A stretch of 64,000 bases of DNA from Bradyrhizobium sp. dw_78 (GCF_018449525.1 NZ_JAAVUS010000009.1:248001-312000), one strand, 5' to 3'. Shown: positions 49,484-59,270, counted from the stretch's first letter. The notes: generated from the sequence alone by a model not told the origin. Translations and numbers: made by a program.

Positions 49484-51295
49484 ATGGCGCCTCCGCTGAT
49501 CCAATTGAAAGACATCAGGCTGACATTCGGCGGCACGCCGCTATTGTCGGGCGTTGAACTGTCGGTGTCGCCGGGCGAGCGCGTCTGCCTGATCGGCCGC
49601 AACGGCTCGGGCAAATCGACGCTGCTGAAGATCGCGGCGGGGCTGGTCGAACCCGATGGCGGCACCCGTTTCGTACAGCCCGGCGCGACCGTGCGCTATC
49701 TGCCGCAGGAGCCGGACTTCACCGGCTTTGCGACCACGCTGGCCTATGTCGAAGCCGGCCTCGCGCCGGGCGACGACCACTACCAGGCGCGCTATCTGGT
49801 GGAGCAGCTCGGCCTGAGCGGCGATGAAGATCCCGCGCATGTATCGGGCGGCGAAGCCCGCCGCGCGGCGCTGGCGCGGGTGCTGGCGCCCGAGCCGGAT
49901 ATCCTGTTGCTGGACGAGCCGACCAACCATCTCGATCTAGCCACCATCGAATGGCTGGAAAACGAACTCGACGGCCGCCGTAGCGCGCTGGTTCTGATCA
50001 GCCATGACCGCCGCTTCCTGACCAATCTGTCGCGCGCGACCGCCTGGCTCGACCGCGGCCAGATCCGGCAGATCGACCGCGGCTTTGCCGCCTTCGAGGC
50101 CTGGCGCGACGAGGTGCTGGCGGAGGAAGAACGCAACCAGCACAAGCTGGACCGCAAGATCGTGAATGAGGAGCACTGGCTGCGCTACGGCGTTTCCGGC
50201 CGCCGCAAGCGCAATGTCAAGCGGCTCGGCAATCTTCACGCGCTGCGCGACCAGCGGCGGGATTATCGCGGCGCCGCCGGCAACGCCAATCTCAACGCGG
50301 CAGAAGCGGAAAAATCCGGCCGGCTGGTGATCGAGGCCAAGAACATCAGCAAGGCTTACGGCGAACGCAGGATCGTCGACGACTTCTCGATCCGGGTCCA
50401 GCGCGGCGACCGCATCGGTATCGTCGGGCCGAACGGCGCCGGCAAGACCACGCTGGTCAATCTCCTGACCGGCGCCGACGCGCCCGACAGCGGCATGATC
50501 AGGTTGGGCGCCAATATCGAGATGGCGACGCTCGACCAGCACCGCGAAAGCCTCGATCCCAAATCGACGCTGGCGGAAGCCCTGACCGGCGGGCGCGGCG
50601 ATCACGTCATGGTCGGCGGCAAGCCGAAGCACGTCGTCAGCTATATGAAGGACTTCCTGTTCGCGCAGGAGCAGATGCGCACGCCGCTCGAAGTGCTGTC
50701 CGGCGGCGAGCGCGGCCGGCTGATGCTGGCGCGCGCGCTGGCGAAACCTTCGAATTTTCTGGTGCTGGACGAACCGACCAACGACCTCGACCTCGAAACC
50801 CTCGACGTGCTCGAGGACATGCTCGGCGATTACGAGGGCACCGTGATCCTGATCAGCCACGACCGCGACTTCCTCGACCGCGTCGTGACCTCGGTGATCG
50901 TGCCCGAAGGCAACGGCCGCTGGATCGAATATGCCGGCGGCTATACCGACATGCTGGCGCAGCGCCGCGCCGACCTGAAGCGCGAGGCGATCAAGGCGTC
51001 CGCCGACCCCGAGGGGAAGGAAGCAAAGGCCGCGAAGGCCTCCACGGCGCCGAAGCGCCGGCTCAATTTCAGCGAAAAGCACGCGCTCGAAACGCTGCCG
51101 AAGACGATCGCCAAATTACAGGCGGATATCGCAAAATATCAACGCATTCTCGACGATCCCGATCTCTACCGGAAAGACCGCAAGAGGTTCGACGAAATCT
51201 CCATTGCCATCGCGGCCGCGCAGAAAGAACTGGTCGCGGCCGAAGACCGATGGCTGGAGCTTGAAGTGCTGCGCGAAGAGATCGAGCAGGCCTGA
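49484..51295 (+). CDS. ABC-F family ATPase (Uup-like)
   Basis: A 603-residue soluble protein with two ABC cassettes and no membrane spans. Walker A motifs are GRNGSGKSTLL and GPNGAGKTTLV, signatures VSGGEARRAALAR and LSGGERGRLMLAR, and Walker B LLLDEPTNHLD and LVLDEPTNDLD. A charged linker separates them, and the C-terminus is a coiled coil (KTIAKLQADIAKYQRILDDP) typical of the Uup group that binds DNA or the ribosome. It acts on ribosome function or transposon precise excision by analogy. It probably shares a transcript with the YaiI gene. Confidence 0.95.
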   Translation: MAPPLIQLKDIRLTFGGTPLLSGVELSVSPGERVCLIGRNGSGKSTLLKIAAGLVEPDGGTRFVQPGATVRYLPQEPDFTGFATTLAYVEAGLAPGDDHYQARYLVEQLGLSGDEDPAHVSGGEARRAALARVLAPEPDILLLDEPTNHLDLATIEWLENELDGRRSALVLISHDRRFLTNLSRATAWLDRGQIRQIDRGFAAFEAWRDEVLAEEERNQHKLDRKIVNEEHWLRYGVSGRRKRNVKRLGNLHALRDQRRDYRGAAGNANLNAAEAEKSGRLVIEAKNISKAYGERRIVDDFSIRVQRGDRIGIVGPNGAGKTTLVNLLTGADAPDSGMIRLGANIEMATLDQHRESLDPKSTLAEALTGGRGDHVMVGGKPKHVVSYMKDFLFAQEQMRTPLEVLSGGERGRLMLARALAKPSNFLVLDEPTNDLDLETLDVLEDMLGDYEGTVILISHDRDFLDRVVTSVIVPEGNGRWIEYAGGYTDMLAQRRADLKREAIKASADPEGKEAKAAKASTAPKRRLNFSEKHALETLPKTIAKLQADIAKYQRILDDPDLYRKDRKRFDEISIAIAAAQKELVAAEDRWLELEVLREEIEQA

Positions 51296-51360
51296 TGGAT
51301 TGCTTCGCGGAGCCTGTCATCGGGCGCGCATTCGCGCGACCCGTTGGCTCGCAATGGCGG

Positions 51361-52605
51361 CTATTCCGATGACCCGGCTTCTTTAAGCCATCTCAGCGCG
51401 CCCCTGCCCGCCGCCGCGCCGGTCGCGAATGAGGCCTGCAACAGATAGCCGCCGGTCGGGGCCTCCCAATCGAGCATTTCGCCGGCAGCGAAGACGCCCG
51501 GCAGGCGGCGGATCATGAAATCGGCGTCGAGTTCATCGAACGATAGTCCGCCGGCGGTCGAAATCGCGCGCGCGATCGGCGCGACGCGGTTCAACCGTAT
51601 CGGGATCGCATTGATCCATGGCGCGAGATCCGCCGGCGATAGCGACGATAGCGATACGCCCGATGTTTTCGCGGCCTCCTGCAACAAGCCAATCGCGACC
51701 GGCGGCAGATTTACGGCCTTGCGCAGGAAATTGGAAAAGGATTGCTTGCCTTTTGGCGCTAACAGCCGCGCGATCAGATCGCCTGTCTCCAGATCGGGAC
51801 GCAGTGCGACATAGGCCGTCACCTGCCCTTCACCAAGGATAGCCTCGCGCAATTCGGACGACAAGGCGTAGATTGCGCCGCCTTCGATCCCGGCGCGCGT
51901 GACAACGGCTTCGCCGCGCACGGTCCGCGCGCCAAACGACAAGGCGATGCCCTTCAGGGGCTGGCCTGCAAAGCGGTCGCGGAAAATATCGGACCAGGCG
52001 ACGGTGAAGCCACAATTGGCAGGCCGCAGCGGCGACAATGTCAGGCCTTTTGCGGCGAGCGTTTTCACCCACGCCCCGTCCGATCCGAGCCGCGGCCAGC
52101 TTGCGCCGCCGAGCGCGAGCACCGTTGCGCGCGCAGCGACACTGCGTCTGCCATCTGGCGTTTCGAACCAAAGATCGCCGCGATCATCCCAGCCCATCCA
52201 GCGATGGCGGAGCGTGAACCGAACGCCCCTCGAGTCCAGTCGTCGCAACCAGGCGCGCAGCAAGGGCGAGGCCTTGAACGCCTGCGGAAAGACTCTGCCG
52301 CTGGAGCCGACGAAAGTGGCCTGCCCCAGCGCCTCGCTCCATTCACGCAAGGCGCTGGGCGGAAAGGCCTCGATGGCGGATTTAAGGTGCGGCATCGCCT
52401 TGCCGTAGCGCGCAAGAAATTGAGGCCATGCCTCGCTATGCGTCAGATTGAGCCCGCCGCGGCCGGCCATCAGCAACTTGCGGCCCGCGGACGGCATCGC
52501 GTCGTAAACAATGACGCCGGCGCCACCATTCGCCAACACCTCAGCCGCCATCAGCCCGGCTGGGCCGGCGCCGATGACGGCGACGTCGTTTGCAATCGGA
52601 AACAT
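51361..52605 (-). CDS. TIGR03862/BaiN-type flavoprotein
   Basis: A 414-residue FAD-dependent protein. VAVIGAGPAGLMAAEVLANG is the FAD-binding motif, MAGRGGLNLTHSEAW the BaiN-family mark, and AGEMLDWEAPTGGYLLQASF near the end closes the FAD site. Members are putative NAD(P)/FAD oxidoreductases of unknown substrate. The frame starts at the ATG at 52605. It is convergent with the ABC-F gene, with 65 bp between. Confidence 0.9.
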   Translation of the reverse strand: MFPIANDVAVIGAGPAGLMAAEVLANGGAGVIVYDAMPSAGRKLLMAGRGGLNLTHSEAWPQFLARYGKAMPHLKSAIEAFPPSALREWSEALGQATFVGSSGRVFPQAFKASPLLRAWLRRLDSRGVRFTLRHRWMGWDDRGDLWFETPDGRRSVAARATVLALGGASWPRLGSDGAWVKTLAAKGLTLSPLRPANCGFTVAWSDIFRDRFAGQPLKGIALSFGARTVRGEAVVTRAGIEGGAIYALSSELREAILGEGQVTAYVALRPDLETGDLIARLLAPKGKQSFSNFLRKAVNLPPVAIGLLQEAAKTSGVSLSSLSPADLAPWINAIPIRLNRVAPIARAISTAGGLSFDELDADFMIRRLPGVFAAGEMLDWEAPTGGYLLQASFATGAAAGRGALRWLKEAGSSE

Positions 52606-52630
52606 CGTGTGAGTTTAAACCACAGTGGGC

Positions 52631-52724
52631 GTCATTCCGGGACACGCGTCTTCGCGTGGACCCGGAATCTCGAGGTTGTTACGAGAGATTCCGGGTTCGC
52701 GCTGACGCGCACCCCGGAATGACA
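52631..52724. repeat. Intergenic palindromic repeat
   Basis: About 94 bp of the 35,134 family: outer arms GTCATTCCGGG and CCCGGAATGAC, inner hairpin around CCCGGAATCTCG/GAGATTCCGGG. It lies between the flavoprotein start and the SDR end. Confidence 0.85.
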
Positions 52725-52728
52725 GACG

Positions 52729-53646
52729 TCAAAGCTTCATCCCCATCCGCGCCGCGGCCTGCTCGACATATTTCTGGGTCTGGTGGAACGCGCCATCCAG
52801 CGTCTTCGCCTTCGACATCTCGCCTATTTCGGCGAAATGCGCGGCGACCGCATCGGGCGTCCATTCGGACTCCGGCAGGTTGATGCCTTCGCTTTCCAGG
52901 ATCCTGATCACGGTGAATGAACCCGCGCCCGCTCCCATGATGGTCTTGGTCGGCGCATCCTCGCTGAGCAGATATTCGACCGCCGGGGTGATCGCCTCCG
53001 GCTTCATCAGTGCGAGCACCTGCGGCTGCAGCAACTCTTCGGTCATCCGCGTCGCCGCGGTCGGCGCGATGGCGTTGACCCGGATGTCGTTCTTGCGTCC
53101 CTCTTCCGCCAGCACGTTCATCAAGCCGACCATGCCGGCTTTCGCCGCGCCGTAATTGGCCTGTCCGAAATTGCCGTAGAGCCCCGACGATGAGCTGGTG
53201 ACGACGATGCGGCCGTAATTGCGCGCGCGCATGCCGTCCCAAACCGCCTTACAGCAATAGAAAGTGCCGACGAGATGCACATCGATCACTTTCGCAAAAT
53301 CGGCGATTTCCATTTTGCCGAATGACTTGTCGCGCAGGATTCCGGCATTGGCGCAGAGCAGATCGACGCTGCCCCATTCCTTGGTGGCGCGATCCACCAT
53401 CGCCTGGACCTGCTCGAAATTCGAGACGTCGGCGCCGTCGGCCATCGCCACGCCGCCAGCTTTACGGATTTCCTCGACCACGGAGTCCGCCGGGCTCAAT
53501 GAACCGCCGGTGCCGTCGCGGGCGCCGCCGAAATCATTGACCACGACTTTCGCGCCCCGGCGCGCCAGCCCCAAAGCGTGCGCGCGTCCAAGACCATTGC
53601 CCGCGCCGGTAACGATGGCGACGCGTCCGTCAAATCTGATTGTCAT
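52729..53646 (-). CDS. SDR-family (3R)-hydroxyacyl-CoA-dehydrogenase-like protein
   Basis: A 305-residue short-chain dehydrogenase. GRVAIVTGAGNGLGRAHALG is the NAD-binding motif, and GGARDGTGGSLSPADSVVEE resembles the dehydrogenase domain of peroxisomal multifunctional enzyme 2. Catalytic residues lie in SSSSGLYGNFGQANYGAAKA (S, Y and K). The tail (ESEWTPDAVAAHFAEIGEMS) is longer than in simple SDRs and also fits that group. A MaoC hydratase gene lies just upstream on the same strand, so together they could make a bacterial split version of MFE-2. Confidence 0.92.
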   Translation of the reverse strand: MTIRFDGRVAIVTGAGNGLGRAHALGLARRGAKVVVNDFGGARDGTGGSLSPADSVVEEIRKAGGVAMADGADVSNFEQVQAMVDRATKEWGSVDLLCANAGILRDKSFGKMEIADFAKVIDVHLVGTFYCCKAVWDGMRARNYGRIVVTSSSSGLYGNFGQANYGAAKAGMVGLMNVLAEEGRKNDIRVNAIAPTAATRMTEELLQPQVLALMKPEAITPAVEYLLSEDAPTKTIMGAGAGSFTVIRILESEGINLPESEWTPDAVAAHFAEIGEMSKAKTLDGAFHQTQKYVEQAAARMGMKL

Positions 53647-53675
53647 GCGTGAAATTCCCGGATTTCCAGTTTTCT

Positions 53676-53767
53676 CGTCATGCCCGGGCTCGACCCGGGC
53701 ATCCATTCAACAAAATCAGATGGTTTTTGATCAGCGATGGATTGCCGGGTCAAGCCAGACAATGGCA
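53676..53767. repeat. Intergenic palindromic repeat, GGGCTCGACCCGGGC type
   Basis: Arms CGTCATGCCCGGGCTCGA and ATTGCCGGGTCAAGCC-like face each other over about 55 bp, between the MaoC and SDR genes. It is the second copy of the variant seen at 47,958. Confidence 0.7.
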
Positions 53768-53801
53768 GTGGGGTAGCCAAGCCCGCCAGTGAAGAGCTGC
53801 A

Positions 53802-54281
53802 TCAGGCGAAATAAATAAGTCCGATCCAGTCCGCCACCAAAGCGGGCTTTTCCTCGCCCTCGATCTCGACGGTGACGCTGGTGCGCGATTGCAGTTCGCC
53901 CGGCTTGCGCAGCTTCGCTTCCGTCAAGATGAAGCGGCCGCGCACCCGCGAGCCCGCACGTACCGGCGAGATGAAGCGCAGCCTGTCGAAGCCGTAATTC
54001 ACGCCCATGGTCGTGCCTTCGATCACCGGCATCACCTCATAGGACATGATGCTCAACAGCGACATCGTCAGGAAGCCATGCGCGATCGTGGCGCCGAAAG
54101 ACGTCTCTTTCCTGGCCCGCTCCGGATCGACATGGATGAATTGACGATCCTCGATCACGTCGGCATAGCGGTCGATCCGCGGCTGGTCGACCAGATGCCA
54201 TGCCGACACACCGACCTCATGGCCGACCATCGCTTGATACGCCTCCAGCGAGACCGGCGGCTTGTTCCAGACTTCATTCAT
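53802..54281 (-). CDS. MaoC-family dehydratase
   Basis: A 159-residue hot-dog-fold (R)-specific enoyl-CoA hydratase type protein. YADVIEDRQFIHVDPERA contains the D-x(4)-H pair of the hydratase active site, followed by FGATIAHGFLTMSLL. It should act on enoyl-CoA esters, making the substrate for the SDR encoded 155 bp downstream. It is 3 bp after the acyl-CoA synthetase gene, so the two are surely co-transcribed. Confidence 0.93.
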   Translation of the reverse strand: MNEVWNKPPVSLEAYQAMVGHEVGVSAWHLVDQPRIDRYADVIEDRQFIHVDPERARKETSFGATIAHGFLTMSLLSIMSYEVMPVIEGTTMGVNYGFDRLRFISPVRAGSRVRGRFILTEAKLRKPGELQSRTSVTVEIEGEEKPALVADWIGLIYFA

Positions 54282-54284
54282 CCG

Positions 54285-56018
54285 TCAGCCCTCTGATCCC
54301 GCGGCCCGCACTTTCTGTAATTCCGGAAAATCCTCCTCGCGGAATTCCTGCCCGCGCAACGAATCGTCGCGATTGTCGTCGTGCTCCAGACGCCGCAACT
54401 GCACCCGCCGGATCTTGCCCGAGATCGTCTTCGGTAATTCGGCCACCAGTTCGATCTTGCGAATGCGCTTGAACGGCGCGAGCCGCGTATGCAGGTGCTT
54501 GAAGATCGACAGCGCCGTTTCCGGCGAACGCGCGACACCCGACACCAACAGCACATAGGCTTTGGGGGTCGCAAGGCGGATCGGATCCGGGCTCGGCACG
54601 ACGGCGGCTTCCGCCACCGATTCATGTTCCAGCAGCACGCTTTCAAGCTCGAACGGGCTGATCCGGTAGTCCGACGATTTGAAAACGTCGTCGGAGCGGC
54701 CGACAAAGGTCAGATAGCCGTCGTCGTCGACAAAGACGACATCGCCGCTGCGATAGACCTTGCCGTCGGCACCGCTCAGCTTTCCGTCATCGGCCTGATA
54801 GCCCTGCATCAGCCCGGCGGGACGGTCGGCGCCGAGCAGCAGCGTCACTTCGCCCTCCTTGGTCGAATGCCCGTCGCTGTCGGTGATCTCGACGCGATAA
54901 CCGGGCAGCGGACGGCCCATCGATCCGACCTTCACCTTCTGGCCCGGCGAGTTACCGGCAAGCGCCGTGGTCTCGGTCTGGCCGTAGCCGTCGCGGATCG
55001 TCAAGCCCCAGGCCGCGCGCACTTGGTCGATCACTTCGGGATTGAGCGGTTCGCCGGCGCCGCACACCTCGCGCAGCGACACCTTGAAATCCGAGAGCTT
55101 CTCCTGAATGAACAGCCGCCATACCGTCGGCGGCGCGCACAGCGTGGTGACGCCGCAACGACCGATGATGGCGAGCAATCCCTTGGCATCGAAGCGCGGC
55201 TGATTGACCACGAACACAGTGGCCCCGGCGTTCCAGGGCGCGAACAAGCAGCTCCAGGCGTGCTTGGCCCACCCCGGCGAGGAAATGTTCAGATGGATGT
55301 CGCCGGGCTGCAGGCCAAGCCAGTACATCGTCGACAGCGCACCGATCGGATAGCTGCGCTGGCTGTGCCGCACCAGCTTTGGCTTCGCCGTGGTGCCCGA
55401 GGTGAAATAAAGCAGCATCGGATCATCGGCCTGGGTCGGGCCGTCGGGCGTGAAAGCTTCCGGAAAGGCCGCGGCCTGTTCGAACGGCAGCCAGCCCTCG
55501 TGGACGGACGACGCGCCGACCAGAATGCGAACGAGATTTTCGCCACCGAGGCCTGCGAACTTGGCGACCTGATCCTGCGACGCCACGACGATCTTGGCGC
55601 GGCCACGGTCGAGCCGGTCGCTCAACTCGCCCGGCGTCAATAGCGTGGTTGCGGGGATCACGACCACGCCGAGTTTCATGCACGCCAGCATGGTTTCCCA
55701 AAGCGGCACGACATTGCCGAGCAACAGCAACAGATGATCGCCGCGTTTCAGTCCCTGCGCACGCAGGAAATTCGCGACCTGATTGGAACGGCGCGACAGC
55801 GCCGCGAACGACAATCTTGTTTCCCTACTGGCGGCGGCATCGACGATCCACAGCGCCGTGCGATCCCGGCTGTCGGCATTATGCGCCAATTCCGCATCGA
55901 ACCAGTCAAGCGCCCAGTTAAACGGCGCCGGATCGGGCCAGTGAAATCCCCTCACCGCCGTCTCGTAATCGGTGCGATGCTTGAGCAGGAAAGAGCGCGC
56001 CTCCTGAAATGTGGTCAT
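54285..56018 (-). CDS. AMP-dependent acyl-CoA synthetase
   Basis: A 577-residue ligase that activates a carboxylic acid with ATP and CoA. LLYFTSGTTAKPKLV is the AMP-binding P-loop, RDGYGQTETTALAG the adenylation motif, YRSGDVVFVDDDGYLTFVGR the hinge region, and PKTISGKIRRVQLR holds the final catalytic lysine. I use the ATG at 56018. It resembles medium-chain or benzoate-type ligases; the exact acid is unknown. It lies 4 bp after mmsB, at the downstream end of the valine degradation genes. Confidence 0.93.
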   Translation of the reverse strand: MTTFQEARSFLLKHRTDYETAVRGFHWPDPAPFNWALDWFDAELAHNADSRDRTALWIVDAAASRETRLSFAALSRRSNQVANFLRAQGLKRGDHLLLLLGNVVPLWETMLACMKLGVVVIPATTLLTPGELSDRLDRGRAKIVVASQDQVAKFAGLGGENLVRILVGASSVHEGWLPFEQAAAFPEAFTPDGPTQADDPMLLYFTSGTTAKPKLVRHSQRSYPIGALSTMYWLGLQPGDIHLNISSPGWAKHAWSCLFAPWNAGATVFVVNQPRFDAKGLLAIIGRCGVTTLCAPPTVWRLFIQEKLSDFKVSLREVCGAGEPLNPEVIDQVRAAWGLTIRDGYGQTETTALAGNSPGQKVKVGSMGRPLPGYRVEITDSDGHSTKEGEVTLLLGADRPAGLMQGYQADDGKLSGADGKVYRSGDVVFVDDDGYLTFVGRSDDVFKSSDYRISPFELESVLLEHESVAEAAVVPSPDPIRLATPKAYVLLVSGVARSPETALSIFKHLHTRLAPFKRIRKIELVAELPKTISGKIRRVQLRRLEHDDNRDDSLRGQEFREEDFPELQKVRAAGSEG

Positions 56019-56022
56019 GGCG

Positions 56023-56913
56023 TCAGCCTTTCGCGGCAAGGCTGCGGACATGGCGGACAACGCCGGAGAAATCGACCCCGCCATTTCCCGCCATATCGAA
56101 CGCCTTGTAGATCTCCTGTGCATGCTTGCCGAGCGGCGTCGCGGCGCCGGCTGTAGCAGCCGCGTTCTGCGCCAGCGTCAGGTCCTTGAGCATCAGCGCC
56201 GTCGCGAAGCCGGGCTTGTAGTCGTTGTTGGCGGGCGAGGCCGGCACCGGGCCCGGCACCGGACAATAACTCGTAAGCGACCAGCATTGTCCCGACGAGG
56301 TCGAGGCCACGTCGAACAAGGCCTGATGTGACAATCCCAGCTTCTCGGCCAGCGCAAAGGCCTCGCTGACCGCGATCATGGAAATGCCCAGGATCATGTT
56401 GTTGCAGATCTTGGCCGCCTGCCCCGCGCCGGCGCCGCCGCAATGCACGATCTTCTTGCCCATCTTCTCCAGTATGGGTTTGGCCGCGGCGAAGGCCTTG
56501 TCCTCGCCTCCGCACATGAAAGTCAGCGTCGCCCCCCTGGCGCCGCCGGTGCCGCCGGAAACCGGCGCATCGACCGAGGCGATGCCGTGTTTGGCCGCCA
56601 ACGCATGCGCCTGTTTGGCGCTTTCGACATCGATGGTCGAACAATCGATGATCAGCGCGCCTTTGCCCATCGACGAAATGACTTCGTCCCACACCGACAG
56701 CACGTGCTTGCCGGCCGGCAGCATGGTGATGACGACATCCGCGCCCTTGACGGAAGCGACCGCGCTATCGGCGATCGTCGCGCCATCGCTTTCGGCCTGA
56801 TTGCGCGAAGCAGCCACCAAGTCGAACGCGACCAGCTTGTGGCCGGCCTTGACCAGATTGGCGGCCATCGGCCCCCCCATATTGCCAAGGCCGATGAATG
56901 CGATGTTTGCCAT
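56023..56913 (-). CDS. mmsB: 3-hydroxyisobutyrate dehydrogenase
   Basis: A 296-residue NAD-dependent enzyme of valine catabolism that oxidises 3-hydroxyisobutyrate to methylmalonate semialdehyde. IAFIGLGNMGGPMAANLVKA is the nucleotide site with the family signature, DAPVSGGTGGARGATLTFMC the substrate loop, and GAGQAAKICNNMILGISM holds the catalytic lysine. Its product is the substrate of MmsA, encoded 2.4 kb upstream in the same strand order, and its substrate is made by the HIBYL-CoA hydrolase encoded next to it. Confidence 0.96.
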   Translation of the reverse strand: MANIAFIGLGNMGGPMAANLVKAGHKLVAFDLVAASRNQAESDGATIADSAVASVKGADVVITMLPAGKHVLSVWDEVISSMGKGALIIDCSTIDVESAKQAHALAAKHGIASVDAPVSGGTGGARGATLTFMCGGEDKAFAAAKPILEKMGKKIVHCGGAGAGQAAKICNNMILGISMIAVSEAFALAEKLGLSHQALFDVASTSSGQCWSLTSYCPVPGPVPASPANNDYKPGFATALMLKDLTLAQNAAATAGAATPLGKHAQEIYKAFDMAGNGGVDFSGVVRHVRSLAAKG

Positions 56914-56953
56914 CCTGGTTTCCTCCCGCGTGAAGCGTTGCTGTTTTTATTGG

Positions 56954-58033
56954 TTAAAACACAAGTTCGTCCGGACCGATCTCCGCAAAATAAGGCGCCA
57001 GCATCTTGGGCATCACGTCTTCGATTGCTGCCGGCGACCACCGCGGATTGCGGTCCTTGTCGATCACGGCGGCCCTCACCCCCTCGCGAAAGTCGTCGCT
57101 GCGAAACACTTCGAGCGCGGCGCGATATTCCCGCACCAGGCATTCTTCGAGCGAAGATGACGCCCGTGCCAGCCGCAGCAATTTCAACGTCACCACCATG
57201 CCGCGCGGCGACTTCTCGTTCAATGTCTTCAGCGTCGACAACGCGAATTCCGAACCGTCTTGCTTGAGGCTTGCGACGATATCTTCCACGCGGTCGTAGG
57301 CAAACCAGCGATCGATATCCGGCTGCATCGCGGCCACCGGACCCGAAGTCTCGCCGGTCGCAAAACCGTCGATCAGGGTTTTGATCTCGCTGGAAAGCGT
57401 GCCGGGACGAACGTTTGTCAGCAATTCGCGCAGCACCGCCAGTTTGCCCGCCGGCACCACCGCGTCGGCAAAGCGGGCATGGATCGCATCCGGGCCGTTC
57501 ATGGTCTGGCCGGTCAGGCCGAAATAGGTGCCGAGTTCGCCGGGCGCGCGCGACAACAGCCAGGTGCCGCCGACATCCGGGAAAAATCCAAGACCCGCTT
57601 CCGGCATCGCCAGTTTGGTCTTTTCGGTCACGACCCGGTGGCGGCCATGCCCCGAGAGGCCGACGCCGCCACCCATCACCAGCCCGTCCATGAAGGCGAC
57701 ATAGGGCTTGGGATATTTCGCGATGCGCGCGTTCATGATGTATTCCTGCCGCCAGAAGCGCTTGCCGAGATCGCCTCCCGCCCGCGAGCTCTCGTAAAGC
57801 CCGCGGATGTCGCCGCCGGCGCACAACCCGCGTTCGCCCGCGCCTTCCAGCAGCACCAGCGCAATGGCGGGGTCCGCCTCGAACCGGTCCAGCGCGGCGT
57901 CGATGCCGAGCGACATTTCCAGCGTCATGGCGTTGATCGCCTTCGGCCGATTGAGGCGGATGATACCGGCCGAACCTTCCCGCCGGACGATCAGGTCGCC
58001 TTCCGATGGTGCGGCCTCCGCCATTGCCGTCAT
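56954..58033 (-). CDS. 3-hydroxyisobutyryl-CoA hydrolase
   Basis: A 359-residue crotonase-fold hydrolase. RGLCAGGDIRGLYESSRAGG is the oxyanion and insertion region typical of HIBYL-CoA hydrolases, GLVMGGGVGLSGHGRHRVVT follows, and MPEAGLGFFPDVGGTWLLSR holds the catalytic acid residues. The family is longer than simple hydratases, as here. It cleaves CoA from 3-hydroxyisobutyryl-CoA so that MmsB can work. The start overlaps the end of the acyl-CoA dehydrogenase gene (ATGA) and codes MTAMAE; a second ATG three codons on is possible. Confidence 0.93.
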   Translation of the reverse strand: MTAMAEAAPSEGDLIVRREGSAGIIRLNRPKAINAMTLEMSLGIDAALDRFEADPAIALVLLEGAGERGLCAGGDIRGLYESSRAGGDLGKRFWRQEYIMNARIAKYPKPYVAFMDGLVMGGGVGLSGHGRHRVVTEKTKLAMPEAGLGFFPDVGGTWLLSRAPGELGTYFGLTGQTMNGPDAIHARFADAVVPAGKLAVLRELLTNVRPGTLSSEIKTLIDGFATGETSGPVAAMQPDIDRWFAYDRVEDIVASLKQDGSEFALSTLKTLNEKSPRGMVVTLKLLRLARASSSLEECLVREYRAALEVFRSDDFREGVRAAVIDKDRNPRWSPAAIEDVMPKMLAPYFAEIGPDELVF

Positions 58034-59175
58034 CGTGCGCCCTCGATCAGCTTGCGCGCCACGATCAGCCGCATGATCTCGTTGGTGCCCTCAAGGATCT
58101 GGTGTACGCGCAAGTCGCGCACGATCTTCTCGATGCCGTATTCGCTGAGATAGCCGTAGCCGCCATGCAATTGCAGCGCCTGGTTGGCGACCTCGAAACC
58201 GACATCGGTGCCGAAACGCTTGGCCATCGCGCAGAGTTTTGTCGCGTCCGGGTCCTTGCGGTCAAGCGCTGCGGCGGCGCGCCAGACAAAGGTTCGCGCC
58301 GCTTCCAGTTCGGTCGCCATGTCGGCGAGACGAAATTGCAGCGCCTGGAATTCGTCGAGTCGTTTTCCGAACGCCTTGCGCTCCTTCATATAAGCGAGCG
58401 ATTTGTCGAGCGCGCTCTGCGCGCCGCCCAATGAGCAGGCCGCGATATTGATGCGGCCGCCGTCGAGGCCGGCCATCGCGATCTTGAAGCCGATGCCCTC
58501 GTCGCCGAGCCGGTTCGCCACCGGCACGCGGGCATTGTCGAATATCACCGCGCGGGTCGGCTGCGCGTTCCAGCCCATTTTGCGCTCATTGGCACCGAAC
58601 GAAAGTCCCGGTGTGTTGCCCTCGACCACCAGCGTCGAGATGCCACCGGGCCCCTCGCCGCCGGTCCGCACCATCACCACGCAGAGATCGGTCTCGCCGG
58701 CGCCGGAGATGAATTGCTTCTGGCCGTTCAGCACATAATGATCGCCGTCGCGCACCGCGCGGGTGCGCAGCGCGGCCGCATCCGAACCCGAGCCCGGCTC
58801 GGTCAAGCAATAGCTGGCGAGCAGTTCCATCGTGCAAAGTCTTGGCAGCCATTGCCGACGCTGGGTCTCGTTGCCGAAGGCATCGATCATCCAAGACGCC
58901 ATGTTGTGGATCGAGATGAAGGCCGACACGGTCGGACAGCCCTGCGCCAGCGCCTCGAAGATCAGCGCCGCATCGAACCGGCTCAGCGCCGAACCGCCGA
59001 CATCGTCGCGGACATAGATGCCGCCGATGCCGAGCTTGGCCGCCTCGCGCATCACATCGACCGGAAAATGCTTCTCCTCGTCCCAGCGCAGCGCATGTGG
59101 CGCGATCTTCTCGGCGGCGAATTCGCGCGCCATGTCGCGAACCGCAATCTGTTCCTCGTTGAGAGCGAACTGCAT
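58030..59175 (-). CDS. Acyl-CoA dehydrogenase, probably isobutyryl-CoA dehydrogenase
   Basis: A 381-residue flavoenzyme. CLTEPGSGSDAAALRTRAVR is the FAD signature, and the C-terminal YGYLSEYGIEKIVRDLRVHQ with ILEGTNEIMR carries the catalytic glutamate. The neighbourhood of valine degradation enzymes supports isobutyryl-CoA as substrate. Electrons pass to the electron-transfer flavoprotein, not encoded here. The gene is the first of the operon with HIBYL-CoA hydrolase, mmsB, the synthetase and MaoC. Confidence 0.93.
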   Translation of the reverse strand: MQFALNEEQIAVRDMAREFAAEKIAPHALRWDEEKHFPVDVMREAAKLGIGGIYVRDDVGGSALSRFDAALIFEALAQGCPTVSAFISIHNMASWMIDAFGNETQRRQWLPRLCTMELLASYCLTEPGSGSDAAALRTRAVRDGDHYVLNGQKQFISGAGETDLCVVMVRTGGEGPGGISTLVVEGNTPGLSFGANERKMGWNAQPTRAVIFDNARVPVANRLGDEGIGFKIAMAGLDGGRINIAACSLGGAQSALDKSLAYMKERKAFGKRLDEFQALQFRLADMATELEAARTFVWRAAAALDRKDPDATKLCAMAKRFGTDVGFEVANQALQLHGGYGYLSEYGIEKIVRDLRVHQILEGTNEIMRLIVARKLIEGAR

Positions 59176-59270
59176 GCGTTATCGGCGTTCCCTCTGAATT
59201 GAGCTAGATAGCCATAGCCGCAACCACCCTCACCGTCATTGCAAAAAGCGGAGCGATGTATTGTGGATTT

